Shown one piece after another: positions 41,993 to 51,999 of a stretch of 64,000 nt of DNA. This DNA comes from an uncultured Acetatifactor sp. (GTDB taxonomy: Bacteria > Bacillota > Clostridia > Lachnospirales > Lachnospiraceae). The notes under the pieces are model-generated. The model saw only the letters and a program-made list of their open reading frames with translations, was not told the DNA's origin and ran no database searches. The stretch spans positions 12,617-76,616 of the forward strand of contig CAJUFI010000010.1 in assembly GCA_910585665.1 (NCBI GenBank). The letters are read 5' to 3'. How positions within the stretch are numbered: the first letter of the stretch is position 1; every line of letters starts with the position of its first letter. The translations under genes were made by a program, and so were the position numbers.

Positions 41993-42514
41993 TCACGCTC
42001 CCGTATATGTATCATAGAGGGTCACTACCTGATTCTGGGCGTCATACAGGGTGATGGCCCCGCAGTCGATGGGAAGCACGATGGCGAAGGGCTCCTGCGG
42101 ATCCACAAGGATCTCTTCTCCGCTGTCCTCCGTCACCACCTTGCACACCTTGTCCTCATTCAGGGACAGCAGCGCGATTCCCTTGTCCTCGAAGACGATT
42201 CCCTTGACGCCCTCCGCCATATAGGCATCCGTTCCGCCCTGTGTGAAAAAGTAGCCATAAGAGAAGCCTTCCTTGCTGAGATATACGGCATAAACATACT
42301 CTTTCCTCTCGTTGTCATAGAAAAGCATGGCACATATGTCTTCGTCCACGGCCTGCGCCATCTCCCAGTCTTCGGCTACATTCTGCCGCTCTCTGGCGTC
42401 CTGTTCCAGCCTTCCCTTCGAGATTCCTATGACTTCAGCCTTCCATATGATCAGAAAGGCCAACAGCACAATCACCAAAAACCCTATCAACGCCGGTATC
42501 TTATCTGCCTTCAT
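41993..42514 (-). CDS. Membrane-anchored protein of unknown function
   Basis: 173 residues. One N-terminal membrane segment (ALIGFLVIVLLAFLIIW, 8-24), then a 145-residue outside domain rich in beta-like stretches (MLFYDNERKEYVYAVYLSKE, GIVFEDKGIALLSLNEDKV). No family recognised. Last gene of the methyltransferase operon, 84 bases after the 842-residue protein. The region before it on the other strand is a BioY remnant. Confidence 0.75.
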   Translation of the reverse strand: MKADKIPALIGFLVIVLLAFLIIWKAEVIGISKGRLEQDARERQNVAEDWEMAQAVDEDICAMLFYDNERKEYVYAVYLSKEGFSYGYFFTQGGTDAYMAEGVKGIVFEDKGIALLSLNEDKVCKVVTEDSGEEILVDPQEPFAIVLPIDCGAITLYDAQNQVVTLYDTYTGA

Positions 42515-42598
42515 GTTCTTTACCTCCCGGTTCCTTAGTCGACATTTCCATAAAAAAGATCCTTCCCGTCCCTCCGCCGCGGGAAATCGGGCAGTCCC

Positions 42599-45127
42599 TC
42601 ACTGCGCCCTCAGATACGTGAAGAACTGGTTCCCGCTTTCCTGGAACCATTCCACAGCCTCGCTGTTCCGCATGGTATATATGGTGCCCGTGGAGGGGTT
42701 CATAATTCCTACGCCGGACTCGTTGAAGCCCACCAGCAGCACGGCAGAACCATCCTCCAGCAGGGCCAGCACCGGAATGTCCAGGTTCACATAATAGAGC
42801 ACCGCGTCCAGACCGCAGCCTGTCAGATCCAGAATCCTGGCGTTTTCCAGGTTTTCCCCCAGAATCTCCAGGATGGTCTCGCCCCTTTCCAGATAGTACT
42901 CCGTGTTCCTCGCAACGCCCTCATAGGCCAGCATGGTGTCCAGGCAGACGGTCAGCGCGTCTTTCCCCTCCGTGACGGAAGCTTCACGGATGGCCATGAT
43001 CTGGTTCTTGGAGGCGCGGCTGCCTTTCAGCCACACGCGGTTTCCCCGTTCGTCTACGACCACCCCGGAAATCTGATAGGCCAGGTTCACGGCACTTGCC
43101 GAAGAGACGAAGGTCTCGTCGATTCCATAGGCGCTGTACACATAATACCTGGGCTGGGTCTCCCGCTCCGGCAGCACAAGGCTGCGCCCGCCCTCATACA
43201 CGATTTCCTTCGGTGTCAGGACCTTGATCGACTTGGTATCGATGCTGCGCCTGACCTGGATCTCCATATATCTTTCATACCTTTCGGTATCCACGGCCGT
43301 CACCACGTTTCTGCCGGAGTCGGCCTCCATGTTGTTCATGACCTGATCGCCGTCAATCTCCTGATAAGCGCCGGATTCCAGGCGTCTGACCCGGTTCAGC
43401 GTAATCTGGTTGTCCTCCACGATGCAGTCGGTCACATAGACCCCCTCCTGGCTGTATTCCTTCAACAGCACGCCGGCGGAATTGCAGATGCATATCTTGT
43501 GCATGGGGAAAAAGACCCTGCCGCTGCTCTCCTCGGCCACATCCCCGGCATAAGCCAGGCCGTATATGATATCTTCGTCCATGAATCCCAGGGGCCTGAT
43601 GACCTCCCCTTCCGGGGCCGTTATGCTTCTTCTGGTATCACTGCCCAGGTTCTGGATGTTCAGCTCATTGCTTCGGTAGATGTCCCCGTCCTCCGGCCAC
43701 ACGATGATTTTGTGGTTTTCGGAGACCTGCAGCTCCTCGTCCTGGGTAATCTCCATCAGCGGGGCATATGTCCTCTCCGCCAGATTGAAGCCATACACCA
43801 CATCGTCCAACACCAGGTACAGCTTCTGCTCCCGGCTCAGATAGAGCAGCTCCTCCATCTGGACCGCCAGCGCGGTGTAGGCTTTGTCATATGGGATATA
43901 GAGCAGCTCTTCTATGGTGTTCTGCTCGCTGTTGTGGGTATACAGCTGGACGCCCACTTCCCCCTCATGCCTTCCGCGGTTCATGTACCCGTAGACGGCG
44001 AACTGCACATTGCCGCCTTCGTCCACGTTCAGAATCTTGATGGCATGCCGGTCGTACATGGTCCTGGCATCCGCGTTTTCCCTGTCGAAAAAGCTGAAGA
44101 TAACCGTCAGCTTATTGTTGGTCATATTGTAGCTGAACAGCTGGCCAGAGGCAACAAACACGACCACATTCCCGTCTTCACTCTCCGTCATGGGCACATC
44201 GGGCCCTGTGATGCCCAGCAGAATTTTGTCGTTTGAGCAGAGCCGCTCCTGATCCGCAACCTGCTCCATGGTGCGCTCATAGTCCAGCAGATAGATTCTG
44301 TCCGTAGTGTAGCGGATACGGAAGTATTCCTCCACCCTGTAATAAGTACTGTTCTGCCCCTCCGTTGTGGCCACCATGTAGTCCATCAGCACAGAGCCCG
44401 TCTGTTCGGCGATTTCCACCAGGCGCATGGTGGGCTGCCCCACTTCCCGCACTTCCAGGTTCCCCCAGGTGATCTGCCGGAAGCTGCTGTGGATGTTCAC
44501 TTTATGGAAAGAACTGTTGTCCTCCAGACGGGAGTTGGACTCCAGATACTTAGTCAGCTCCCTGGCGGCCTCTTTGTCATAGAGCCTCTCGTGGAAATCC
44601 CTGCAGAAGTCCATCTTCTCCGCCACATAAAAGCTGTCGCTCCAGATGACTCTGGTATAGTAGGAGGCCTGTCTCCCTCCCTCCAGCTCCAGCAGTATCC
44701 TCAGGGAATACTCCGTGTCCTTCTCAATCAGGTCCTTCAGCGCCAGGCGGCCGTTTATCCGATTTCCCGCCGTCTCATAGTCCGTGATCTCCGTGTCCTC
44801 GATCAGCCTGGAGCCGTCCGCGCTCCTGACCTCGATGGAGATTCCTGTCACGCGCGTCCCAAAGGTATCCACCGCGAACCCCGTGTCCCTGCCCTCGCCC
44901 AGCACAGTCACCGTATCTCGCTGGAAGGCTACGTCCATGTCCGCGGTGTAGCCGTGGAGCTGGTTGTACTCCCTCCCGTCCATCACCAGCGTCACCAGCG
45001 GTAAGCTGGCCGGTGCCATCTCCATGGTCAGATTGTCATGCCCTCTGTTCATGATTTTGTTCACGATGACCGCCGCCAGCAGAAAGACCAGGCAGAAGAC
45101 CGTCAGCTTTATGATTGATTTCTTCAT
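42599..45127 (-). CDS. Large membrane-anchored protein with a degenerate C39-peptidase-like end
   Basis: 842 residues. Membrane anchor at 6-25 (IKLTVFCLVFLLAAVIVNKI). The long outside part has many beta strands, possibly a propeller (GQLFSYNMTNNKLTVIF, KLYLVLDDVVYGFNL). The last 110 residues look like a papain-fold C39-like domain: ALTVCLDTMLAYEGV at the Cys position and IPVLALLEDGSAVLLVGFNE then IMNPSTG, where active members have His before VVLVGY. That His is Ala here, so catalysis is doubtful. ATG overlaps the methyltransferase stop by four bases. No known family otherwise. Confidence 0.75.
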   Translation of the reverse strand: MKKSIIKLTVFCLVFLLAAVIVNKIMNRGHDNLTMEMAPASLPLVTLVMDGREYNQLHGYTADMDVAFQRDTVTVLGEGRDTGFAVDTFGTRVTGISIEVRSADGSRLIEDTEITDYETAGNRINGRLALKDLIEKDTEYSLRILLELEGGRQASYYTRVIWSDSFYVAEKMDFCRDFHERLYDKEAARELTKYLESNSRLEDNSSFHKVNIHSSFRQITWGNLEVREVGQPTMRLVEIAEQTGSVLMDYMVATTEGQNSTYYRVEEYFRIRYTTDRIYLLDYERTMEQVADQERLCSNDKILLGITGPDVPMTESEDGNVVVFVASGQLFSYNMTNNKLTVIFSFFDRENADARTMYDRHAIKILNVDEGGNVQFAVYGYMNRGRHEGEVGVQLYTHNSEQNTIEELLYIPYDKAYTALAVQMEELLYLSREQKLYLVLDDVVYGFNLAERTYAPLMEITQDEELQVSENHKIIVWPEDGDIYRSNELNIQNLGSDTRRSITAPEGEVIRPLGFMDEDIIYGLAYAGDVAEESSGRVFFPMHKICICNSAGVLLKEYSQEGVYVTDCIVEDNQITLNRVRRLESGAYQEIDGDQVMNNMEADSGRNVVTAVDTERYERYMEIQVRRSIDTKSIKVLTPKEIVYEGGRSLVLPERETQPRYYVYSAYGIDETFVSSASAVNLAYQISGVVVDERGNRVWLKGSRASKNQIMAIREASVTEGKDALTVCLDTMLAYEGVARNTEYYLERGETILEILGENLENARILDLTGCGLDAVLYYVNLDIPVLALLEDGSAVLLVGFNESGVGIMNPSTGTIYTMRNSEAVEWFQESGNQFFTYLRAQ

Positions 45128-46287
45128 AACAGCTCCTTCAAAGTGGGGCTCAGGTGCAGGAACTCCGTCACACGGTCAATCCCCGTGCCGTCCTCCCTGA
45201 ACCGCCTGGGACGCATACCGGCAGGCTTCACCGCCCGGATCATCAGGTTCTTGGGCGTGTGCTCCATATCGATGAATTCCAGGATCTGCGCGTCATAGCC
45301 GTTCTTTTCCAACAAATTGGCCCGCAGGGCGTCCGTGATCAGCGCGGCCATGCGCTCCTTGATCACGCCGTATTTCAAGACAGGCTGCAGAACGTCGCAT
45401 CGGATCTGCCCGTTCAGCTCGTGCTGGCAGCAGGGCACCGCCAAGATTACGGAAGCGCCCCATTTCACCGCCTTCTCCAGAGCGTAGTCCGTGGCCTTGT
45501 CACAGGCGTGGAGCGACACCACCATGTCCACGCTTCCGCCCTCCCGGACGCTGCTGATGTCCCCCTCCTGAAAGTTCAGCCCCTCGTAGTGAAGTTCCCG
45601 GGCCAGTTCATTGCAATGCCTTATCACGTCCGCTTTCAGATCCAGCCCCATCACCTGAATGTCCCTGCCCCGCAGTTCATGCAGAAAATAGTACATGGCG
45701 AATGTCAAATAGGACTTCCCGCAGCCGAAGTCCACAATGCGGATCGTCCGGTCTGCAGGAAGCACGTCTATGACATCCTCTATGAATTCCAGATACCGGT
45801 TGATCTGCCGGAATTTGTCGTACCTGGCCTTGACCACCCGCCCGTCGGGGGTCTGGACTCCCAGGTGCACCAGGAAATCCACCGGCTCTCCGTCCTTCAG
45901 AAGATACTGTCTGGCCCGGTCGTGGGCCAGATCCGGCGCTTTCCGGGACTGGCCCGCCGCGGCAGCATGTCTCTTCCTTTTGATGGAGACGGCGCCTTTT
46001 TTGCTGACCAGCACGGTAGCGTCCAGCTCTGCCCCGTTCAGCTGGGCCTGTCGGAACAGATCCCTCATATATTCCGTCAGGCGCTCCTGCATCTCTTCCC
46101 CGGCGTGGTTGGAGTGGAAGACCTTCGTCCCCTGATAGAGCGTCTCCTGAAAGCATAGCTCCCCCCTGATCATCACAGGGCGGACCTTCACTTTCGCGGC
46201 GCGCTCCGCATCCCTTGTGTTGCTCAACACAATCTGTATGATATTCTGATCCAGCATCTGCCGGAATAATTCTCTCAGTTCATCCAT
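45124..46287 (-). CDS. SAM-dependent methyltransferase
   Basis: 387 residues. An N-terminal domain of about 165 residues precedes a class I methyltransferase fold. Motif I IRIVDFGCGKSYLTFAMYYF is near 182-201, then VMGLDLKADVIRHC, FQEGDIS and MVVSLHACDKATDYAL, with ILAVPCCQHELN later. The CxxH and PCC patterns resemble the METTL25/RRNAD1-like group; an RNA or protein substrate is possible but unknown. First gene of a three-gene operon, translationally coupled to the next. Confidence 0.85.
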   Translation of the reverse strand: MDELRELFRQMLDQNIIQIVLSNTRDAERAAKVKVRPVMIRGELCFQETLYQGTKVFHSNHAGEEMQERLTEYMRDLFRQAQLNGAELDATVLVSKKGAVSIKRKRHAAAAGQSRKAPDLAHDRARQYLLKDGEPVDFLVHLGVQTPDGRVVKARYDKFRQINRYLEFIEDVIDVLPADRTIRIVDFGCGKSYLTFAMYYFLHELRGRDIQVMGLDLKADVIRHCNELARELHYEGLNFQEGDISSVREGGSVDMVVSLHACDKATDYALEKAVKWGASVILAVPCCQHELNGQIRCDVLQPVLKYGVIKERMAALITDALRANLLEKNGYDAQILEFIDMEHTPKNLMIRAVKPAGMRPRRFREDGTGIDRVTEFLHLSPTLKELL

Positions 46288-46391
46288 GCTCTTTTATCTC
46301 AATTATCTATGCCCATAGCAGCTAAACACCCGCCATTTCCTCCGGCTCACCGATGAGCCGGTTTCCTATGGCCTCCTCTGCACACGCCTGC

Positions 46392-46796
46392 CTACAGGGA
46401 ATAGAACTTCCCCCTGCAGCCTCCATGGCGGCGTTTGTATATCTCATCGCACAGCAGAATCTGCACCACTTCTTCCGCAGGCGCGCTCTCTTCCTCGTTC
46501 TCCAATATCTTCGACATGGACCTGGCCAGGGCCTGCACGCTGCATCTGTCCGGATATTCGTCATAGATCATGCTGCCCTCGTAATCCGTCCTGTCCAGGA
46601 TTTCCGCTATCCTTCTCTGGTAACGCCTTATTTCATGGGGATACATCTGCTGCAGATATTCCAGATCCCGCAGAAGCATCGCCTCTTTCTCCCGACTTCG
46701 GTAGTCAGGATACGTCATATAAAAAGGAAGGGGCCCGTTCCAGCCCCTTACTTTGTCCTCCGGAAGCGGCTGTAACAGTTTAGAGTGGAATTCCAT
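46392..46796 (-). CDS. Conserved-looking cytoplasmic protein of unknown function
   Basis: 134 residues from ATG 46796 (AGAGGAG upstream). Charged and helical: PFYMTYPDYRSREKEAMLLR, DLEYLQQMYPHEIRRYQRRI, then a short Glu-rich part and a Cys-containing tail. No signal or membrane segment. It stands between the atp operon and the methyltransferase operon, same strand. No family recognised. Confidence 0.7.
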   Translation of the reverse strand: MEFHSKLLQPLPEDKVRGWNGPLPFYMTYPDYRSREKEAMLLRDLEYLQQMYPHEIRRYQRRIAEILDRTDYEGSMIYDEYPDRCSVQALARSMSKILENEEESAPAEEVVQILLCDEIYKRRHGGCRGKFYSL

Positions 46797-46908
46797 ATGC
46801 ACTCCTCTTCGCGTTTTTTAACAGCATATGCGCGTTTTTCTCTAACTGTTACCGGAGACTGTCAGATTTCTCCGGCAATCCCTGTTCCGCTGCGGATTTG
46901 ACTCCCCA

Positions 46909-46934
46909 CATGGCTGCCTCTCGCCGCAGCCATG
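46909..46934 (-). terminator. Hairpin directly after atpC
   Basis: CATGGCTGC and GCAGCCATG (46909-46917, 46926-46934) form a perfect 9-bp stem three bases past the atpC stop. No T-run follows. A second hairpin (CCGGAGA/TCTCCGG near 46852-46874) lies further on. Probably the 3' end of the atp transcript. Confidence 0.5.
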
Positions 46935-46937
46935 AAC

Positions 46938-47342
46938 CTATTTCAACACCTGTATCCGTGCAAGCGCTCTCTGCAGAGCCGTCTCCGCCTTGGCGATGTC
47001 CGTATTCGGCGCTTTGTTCTGCAGGCGCCTCTCTGCCCGCTCCATGGCGGACTTGGCACGGTCTTCATTGATTTCGCTGGGCCATTCGATGACTTCAGCC
47101 AGAATCGTCACGCTCTCCGGCAGAATCTCCGCGAACCCCGCATGCAGGGCCGCTTTCTTCTCCTCGCCGGTCTCATGGATGTAAAGTACACCCGGCTTGA
47201 CAATCACCGTCATCGGAATATGCCCCGGCAGCACACCAATCTCGCCCTCTGTGGTATTGAACTCCACCATGTCGGCCCGGTTCTCATAGAAAATCCTGTC
47301 AGGCGTGATGATGCGCAGAAGGAAATCGCTCTTATCTGCCAT
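46938..47342 (-). CDS. atpC: ATP synthase F1 epsilon subunit
   Basis: 134 residues. N-terminal beta-sandwich (FLLRIITPDRIFYENRADMV, GEIGVLPGHIPM) and C-terminal helical hairpin (EDRAKSAMERAERRL). Part of the central stalk; it regulates ATP hydrolysis. Last gene of the atp operon. Confidence 0.95.
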   Translation of the reverse strand: MADKSDFLLRIITPDRIFYENRADMVEFNTTEGEIGVLPGHIPMTVIVKPGVLYIHETGEEKKAALHAGFAEILPESVTILAEVIEWPSEINEDRAKSAMERAERRLQNKAPNTDIAKAETALQRALARIQVLK

Positions 47343-47491
47343 ATATTCCTCCTATTCCAGTTCCGTATCTGTCCAATCCCGTATCTGCCCTTCTGATGCC
47401 CAGGGGCTCACGTCGCTGCGCATTGTGAAATCCTCTGGGACACTGTCAAGGCAGATGCCGTTTGAATCATTTCAATGTATTGATGCGCCAA

Positions 47492-48880
47492 TCATACCCT
47501 GGCCAGGACATCGTCGATGCTGCCCGCGTTCAGGAAATAGCTCTCCGGGATGTCGTCGTGTTTGCCTTCCAGAATCTCCCTGAAGCTGCGAATGGTCTCG
47601 TTGATAGGCACATACTTTCCTTCCAGGCCTGTGAACTGACCTGCCACGAAGAACGGCTGGGACAGGAACCTCTGCACCTTACGGGCGCGGGATACTACCA
47701 GTTTGTCTTCTTCCGACAGCTCATCCATACCCAAGATAGCGATGATGTCCTGCAGCTCCTTATAGCGCTGCAGAATCTCCTGCACCCCACGGGCCGTCTG
47801 ATAATGTTCCTCGCCTACGATCCTGGGATCCAGGATACGGGAAGAGGACTCCAGCGGATCCACCGCCGGATAGATGCCCAGCTCCACGATAGAACGCGAC
47901 AAGGTCGTTGTCGCATCCAGATGGGCGAAGGTGGTGGCCGGCGCCGGGTCGGTCAGGTCGTCCGCAGGCACATATACCGCCTGCACGGATGTGATGGAAC
48001 CGCTCTTGGTGGAAGTGATCCTCTCCTGAAGGGCACCCATCTCCGTCTGCAGCGTAGGCTGGTAACCCACCGCGGAAGGCATACGGCCCAGCAGAGCGGA
48101 AACCTCGCTGCCCGCCTGTGTGAAACGGAAAATATTGTCGATGAACAGCAGCACGTCCTTGCCGCCCTTGTCACGGAAATACTCCGCCATGGTAAGCCCC
48201 GTAAGGCCCACGCGCATCCTGGCTCCGGGGGGCTCGTTCATCTGCCCGAATACCATGGTGGTCTTGTCGATAACGCCCGACTCCATCATTTCATGGTAAA
48301 GGTCATTTCCCTCACGGGTACGCTCGCCCACGCCGGTGAACACGGAATAGCCGCTGTGCTCCGTAGCGATATTACGGATCAGCTCCTGAATCAGCACCGT
48401 CTTGCCCACGCCTGCGCCGCCGAACAGACCAATCTTACCGCCCTTCTGATAAGGGCACAGCAAATCTACGACTTTAATGCCCGTCTCCAGAAGCTCCTTC
48501 TCCGTAGCCTGCTCCTCGAACTTCGGCGCAGGCCTGTGAATGGGCTCATAGGAGACCCCTTCCGGAGCCGGCTTGTTATCGATGGGCTGCCCCAGGACAT
48601 TGAAGATACGCCCCAAAGTCTTCTCTCCCACCGGAACGGATATGGGAGCGCCAGTGGCCACCACGTCCATCCCTCTCACCAGACCGTCCGTGCTTCCCAT
48701 AGCGATGCACCGCACAGTGTCATCGCCCAAATGCTGGGAAACCTCCACGGTCAGCTCATTGCCGTCTCTGGTAGGAATGCGAATCGCTTCGTTAATCTCA
48801 GGCAGCTTACCCTCATCGAACCGGATATCCAGCACCGCACCGATGACCTGGGTAACCTTGCCTCTGTTTTCTCCTGCCAT
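47492..48880 (-). CDS. atpD: ATP synthase F1 beta subunit
   Basis: 462 residues from ATG 48880 (AGAGGTAG upstream; the in-frame start 17 codons earlier lies in a poor context). Catalytic P-loop GLFGGAGVGKTVLIQEL, catalytic Glu in GVGERTREGND, VLLFIDNIFRFTQAGSEVSA and the ALLGRMPSAVGYQPTL region. It makes ATP in the F1 head. A 149-base gap separates it from atpC. Confidence 0.97.
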   Translation of the reverse strand: MAGENRGKVTQVIGAVLDIRFDEGKLPEINEAIRIPTRDGNELTVEVSQHLGDDTVRCIAMGSTDGLVRGMDVVATGAPISVPVGEKTLGRIFNVLGQPIDNKPAPEGVSYEPIHRPAPKFEEQATEKELLETGIKVVDLLCPYQKGGKIGLFGGAGVGKTVLIQELIRNIATEHSGYSVFTGVGERTREGNDLYHEMMESGVIDKTTMVFGQMNEPPGARMRVGLTGLTMAEYFRDKGGKDVLLFIDNIFRFTQAGSEVSALLGRMPSAVGYQPTLQTEMGALQERITSTKSGSITSVQAVYVPADDLTDPAPATTFAHLDATTTLSRSIVELGIYPAVDPLESSSRILDPRIVGEEHYQTARGVQEILQRYKELQDIIAILGMDELSEEDKLVVSRARKVQRFLSQPFFVAGQFTGLEGKYVPINETIRSFREILEGKHDDIPESYFLNAGSIDDVLARV

Positions 48881-48981
48881 TTCTACCTCTTTCCCGCCCG
48901 CTTGCGCGGGCCAAATATCATTTCTAAACATCCAAATAACCCATCACAAATAAACCGCAGAACCAAAACTTCTTCCCACGC

Positions 48982-49854
48982 TTAGCCCAGGGCCTCGGCT
49001 CCGGCTATGATTTCTGTCAGTTCCTGTGTGATGGAGCCCTGGCGGGCCCTGTTGTATTTCAAGGTCAAATCGCTTATCATTTCTTCCGCATTGCTGGTAG
49101 CGTTGTCCATCGCCTGCATACGCGCGCCATTCTCGCTGGCCACGGATTCCCGCAGCGCCCCGTAGATCAAGCTGGTGACGTACTTGGGGATGAGCATATC
49201 CAACGCTTCCGCGTCCTCTACCTCAAAGTTCATGACCGCCTCCGCTCCTCCGGCGCTCTCCTCCGTCTCCGCCTCGTCACCGGAGACTCCCACAGGGAGC
49301 AGCTGGAGCAAAGTGGGCACATGGCTCACGGTATTCTTGAAAAAGGTGTAGGCCAGATAAATCTCGCCTATCTCTCCCGCCGCGTAAGAGGCCAGCAGCC
49401 GTGCCGACAGGGCAGCCGCATCCGCATAGGTAGGGCTTTCGACGATGTCGCTGTCGCACTCCTTGATCACATAGCCGTTCCTGGCGAAAGCCTCGCGCCC
49501 CTTGTTGCCCAGGCAGTAGATTTCCACATCCTCTTTCCTCCATCCGGGATGCTTGGTCACCAGCTTGGTCACGTTGGAATTGTATCCTCCGGCCAGGCCC
49601 CGGTTGGAGGTGATCACTATCACTGCTTTTTTATTGGAAGCACCGGAAGTCAGATATTTGTGCTCTACATTTCCCACCCGCTTCAGGATATTGTTCACCG
49701 TATCGTACATGCAGGTGAAATACCCCTTGGAGCGTTCCGCACTTGCCCTGGCACGCTGCAGCTTTACGGTGGATACCAGTTTCATAGCCTTCGTAATCTG
49801 CTGGGTACCCTGGATACTGCTCTTGCGGCGCTTTATATCACGCATCGATGCCAT
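48982..49854 (-). CDS. atpG: ATP synthase F1 gamma subunit
   Basis: 290 residues. Starts SMRDIKRRKSSIQGTQQITK-like at the N terminus and ends with the conserved MQAMDNATSNAEEMISDLTL and NRARQGSITQELTEII, the rotating coiled coil. The middle has ITSNRGLAGGYNSNV. ATG 49854 follows AAGAGGA. Confidence 0.96.
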   Translation of the reverse strand: MASMRDIKRRKSSIQGTQQITKAMKLVSTVKLQRARASAERSKGYFTCMYDTVNNILKRVGNVEHKYLTSGASNKKAVIVITSNRGLAGGYNSNVTKLVTKHPGWRKEDVEIYCLGNKGREAFARNGYVIKECDSDIVESPTYADAAALSARLLASYAAGEIGEIYLAYTFFKNTVSHVPTLLQLLPVGVSGDEAETEESAGGAEAVMNFEVEDAEALDMLIPKYVTSLIYGALRESVASENGARMQAMDNATSNAEEMISDLTLKYNRARQGSITQELTEIIAGAEALG

Positions 49855-49901
49855 ATTCTATATCCTCTTTCTACTCAGTTATGCACTACAGCCAGAAAAT
49901 T

Positions 49902-51416
49902 TCACCTTGCGGGCATAAACTGCTTCTTAAACTCTTCAATCGCCTTCTTCAGCGTGCTCTCAGTCTCATCGGATATCACCTTCTCAGAAGCGATGTTGCT
50001 GGGAACCTCGGGATATTTCGTATCCAGGAACTCGAAGAACTCCTTCTCGAATCTGGTGATGTCTTCCGTGGGCACGTCCAGGAGGTATTTCCGGGTCACC
50101 GCGTAGATGATGATGACCTGATACTGCACGGGCATGGGATCGTACTGGGGCTGCTTGAGCACCTCTCTGATGCGCTCGCCCTGTGCCAACGTCTCCTTCG
50201 TGTTGTCATCCAGATCGGAACCGAACTGGGCGAAGCTGGCCAGCTCCCTGAACTGGGCCAGTTCCGTACGGATGGGGGCGGCAATCTTCTTCATGGCCTT
50301 GATCTGGGCCGCGCCTCCCACACGGGACACGGAAAGTCCGGCGTTGATAGCGGGCCGGAAGCCGGAGTTGAACATCTCCGTCTCCAGATAAATCTGCCCG
50401 TCCGTGATGGAGATGACATTGGTGGGGATGTACGCGGACACGTCGCCTGCCTGGGTCTCAATGATTGGAAGAGCCGTCAGAGATCCTCCGCCGTACTCCT
50501 CATTCATCCTGGCCGCACGCTCCAGCAGCCTGGAGTGCAGGTAGAATACGTCTCCGGGGAAAGCCTCACGCCCGGGCGGACGACGGAGCAGCAGGGAGAG
50601 CGTACGGTATGCCGTTGCATGCTTGCTCAGGTCATCGTACACCACCAGCACGTCCTGGCCCTTCTCCATCCACTCCTCGCCGATGGCGCAGCCCGAATAT
50701 GGCGCGATATACTGCAGCGGCGCAAGGTCGCTGGCCGTTGACACTACCACAGTAGTATAGGCCATCGCCCCATACTCTTCCAGTGTCTTAACGATGTTGG
50801 CAATGGTAGAAGCCTTCTGGCCGATTGCCACATAGATACATTTTACGTCCTGTCCTTTTTGGTTGATGATCGTATCGATGGCGATGGCCGTCTTGCCTGT
50901 CTGACGGTCGCCGATGATCAGCTCACGCTGGCCTCTTCCGATGGGTATCATGGCGTCGATGGCCTTGATGCCCGTCTGAAGGGGAGTGTCCACGCTTTTT
51001 CTCGTGATGACTCCGCTTGCCACACGCTCTATTTTGCGGTATTTGTCGGTCTGGATAGGGCCTTTGCCGTCAATGGGCTGTCCCAGCGCATTCACCACGC
51101 GTCCCGTCATAGCATCCCCTACCGGAACCTCTACCACACGTCCGGTCGTCTTGACCGTATCGCCTTCATTGATGTTCCTGGCGCTGCCCAAGAGCACCAC
51201 GCCTACGTTATCTTCTTCCAGATTCAGCACCATGCCGTACACTTCGCCGGGGAATTCCAGCAGCTCGCCCTGCATGGCGTTTTCCAGCCCATGCACGCGC
51301 GCGATGCCGTCCGCCACCTGGATGACGGTACCCACATCGGACACATCCAGCGTGGACGCATACCGCTTGATCTGATCCTTGATAACTGAACTTATTTCTT
51401 CCGGTCTTAAATTCAT
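49902..51416 (-). CDS. atpA: ATP synthase F1 alpha subunit
   Basis: 504 residues. Non-catalytic nucleotide site: P-loop IIGDRQTGKTAIAIDTI, VYVAIGQKASTIANIV, and PAINAGLSVSRVGGAAQ for the arginine that completes the catalytic site of beta. The N-terminal crown domain is intact. Follows atpH in the operon. Confidence 0.97.
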   Translation of the reverse strand: MNLRPEEISSVIKDQIKRYASTLDVSDVGTVIQVADGIARVHGLENAMQGELLEFPGEVYGMVLNLEEDNVGVVLLGSARNINEGDTVKTTGRVVEVPVGDAMTGRVVNALGQPIDGKGPIQTDKYRKIERVASGVITRKSVDTPLQTGIKAIDAMIPIGRGQRELIIGDRQTGKTAIAIDTIINQKGQDVKCIYVAIGQKASTIANIVKTLEEYGAMAYTTVVVSTASDLAPLQYIAPYSGCAIGEEWMEKGQDVLVVYDDLSKHATAYRTLSLLLRRPPGREAFPGDVFYLHSRLLERAARMNEEYGGGSLTALPIIETQAGDVSAYIPTNVISITDGQIYLETEMFNSGFRPAINAGLSVSRVGGAAQIKAMKKIAAPIRTELAQFRELASFAQFGSDLDDNTKETLAQGERIREVLKQPQYDPMPVQYQVIIIYAVTRKYLLDVPTEDITRFEKEFFEFLDTKYPEVPSNIASEKVISDETESTLKKAIEEFKKQFMPAR

Positions 51417-51444
51417 GGATCTGTCGCACCTTTCCTCCAGCCGG

Positions 51445-51999
51445 TCAGCCCAGCTGAATTTGTAATAATTGTTTCTTCAAACCGTTCAACTTCGTGCGGA
51501 CACTGCTGTCCACCACTCTGTCGCCTATACGGATGATCATGCCGCCGATGATGGCCGTATCCACCGCGTAATGCAGTTCCATCTTCGCATATCCGCTGGT
51601 CTCCAGCAGCTTCGCCTCCACAGCGGCCCGACGCCCGGCGTCCAGCTCCACCGCGGTGGTCACATACGCCACGCCGATCCGCTGCTGCTCCTTGACCCGA
51701 TCCGTAAAGTACTGGAAAATGGCCTGCAGGTCGCCATAGCGCTCCTTGGAGACCACCACCTCCAGAAGCCCCGCCAGCTCATCGCTGACGCGCCCCTTGA
51801 AGACGCTCTCCACTACCTGCTGCTTCTCCTGCTTGGGTATCCCCGGATGCTTCATCAGCTCATCGAACTGGGGGTTCTCCGCCAGTATCTCATTCACGCA
51901 GCGGATCTCCTCCATCAGCTCCGAAGCCTTGCTTCCACCTGATTCCATGGCTACCTCATACAAGGCTTCTCCATATGTCTTGGATACTAATTTAGCCAT
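51445..51999 (-). CDS. atpH: ATP synthase F1 delta subunit
   Basis: 184 residues. Helical N-terminal domain binding the alpha crown (YGEALYEVAMESG, PQFDELMKHPGIPKQEKQQV) and C-terminal IIRIGDRVVDSSVRTKLNGL. Joins F1 to the b subunit. Its ATG overlaps the atpF 3' end by 13 bases. Confidence 0.94.
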   Translation of the reverse strand: MAKLVSKTYGEALYEVAMESGGSKASELMEEIRCVNEILAENPQFDELMKHPGIPKQEKQQVVESVFKGRVSDELAGLLEVVVSKERYGDLQAIFQYFTDRVKEQQRIGVAYVTTAVELDAGRRAAVEAKLLETSGYAKMELHYAVDTAIIGGMIIRIGDRVVDSSVRTKLNGLKKQLLQIQLG

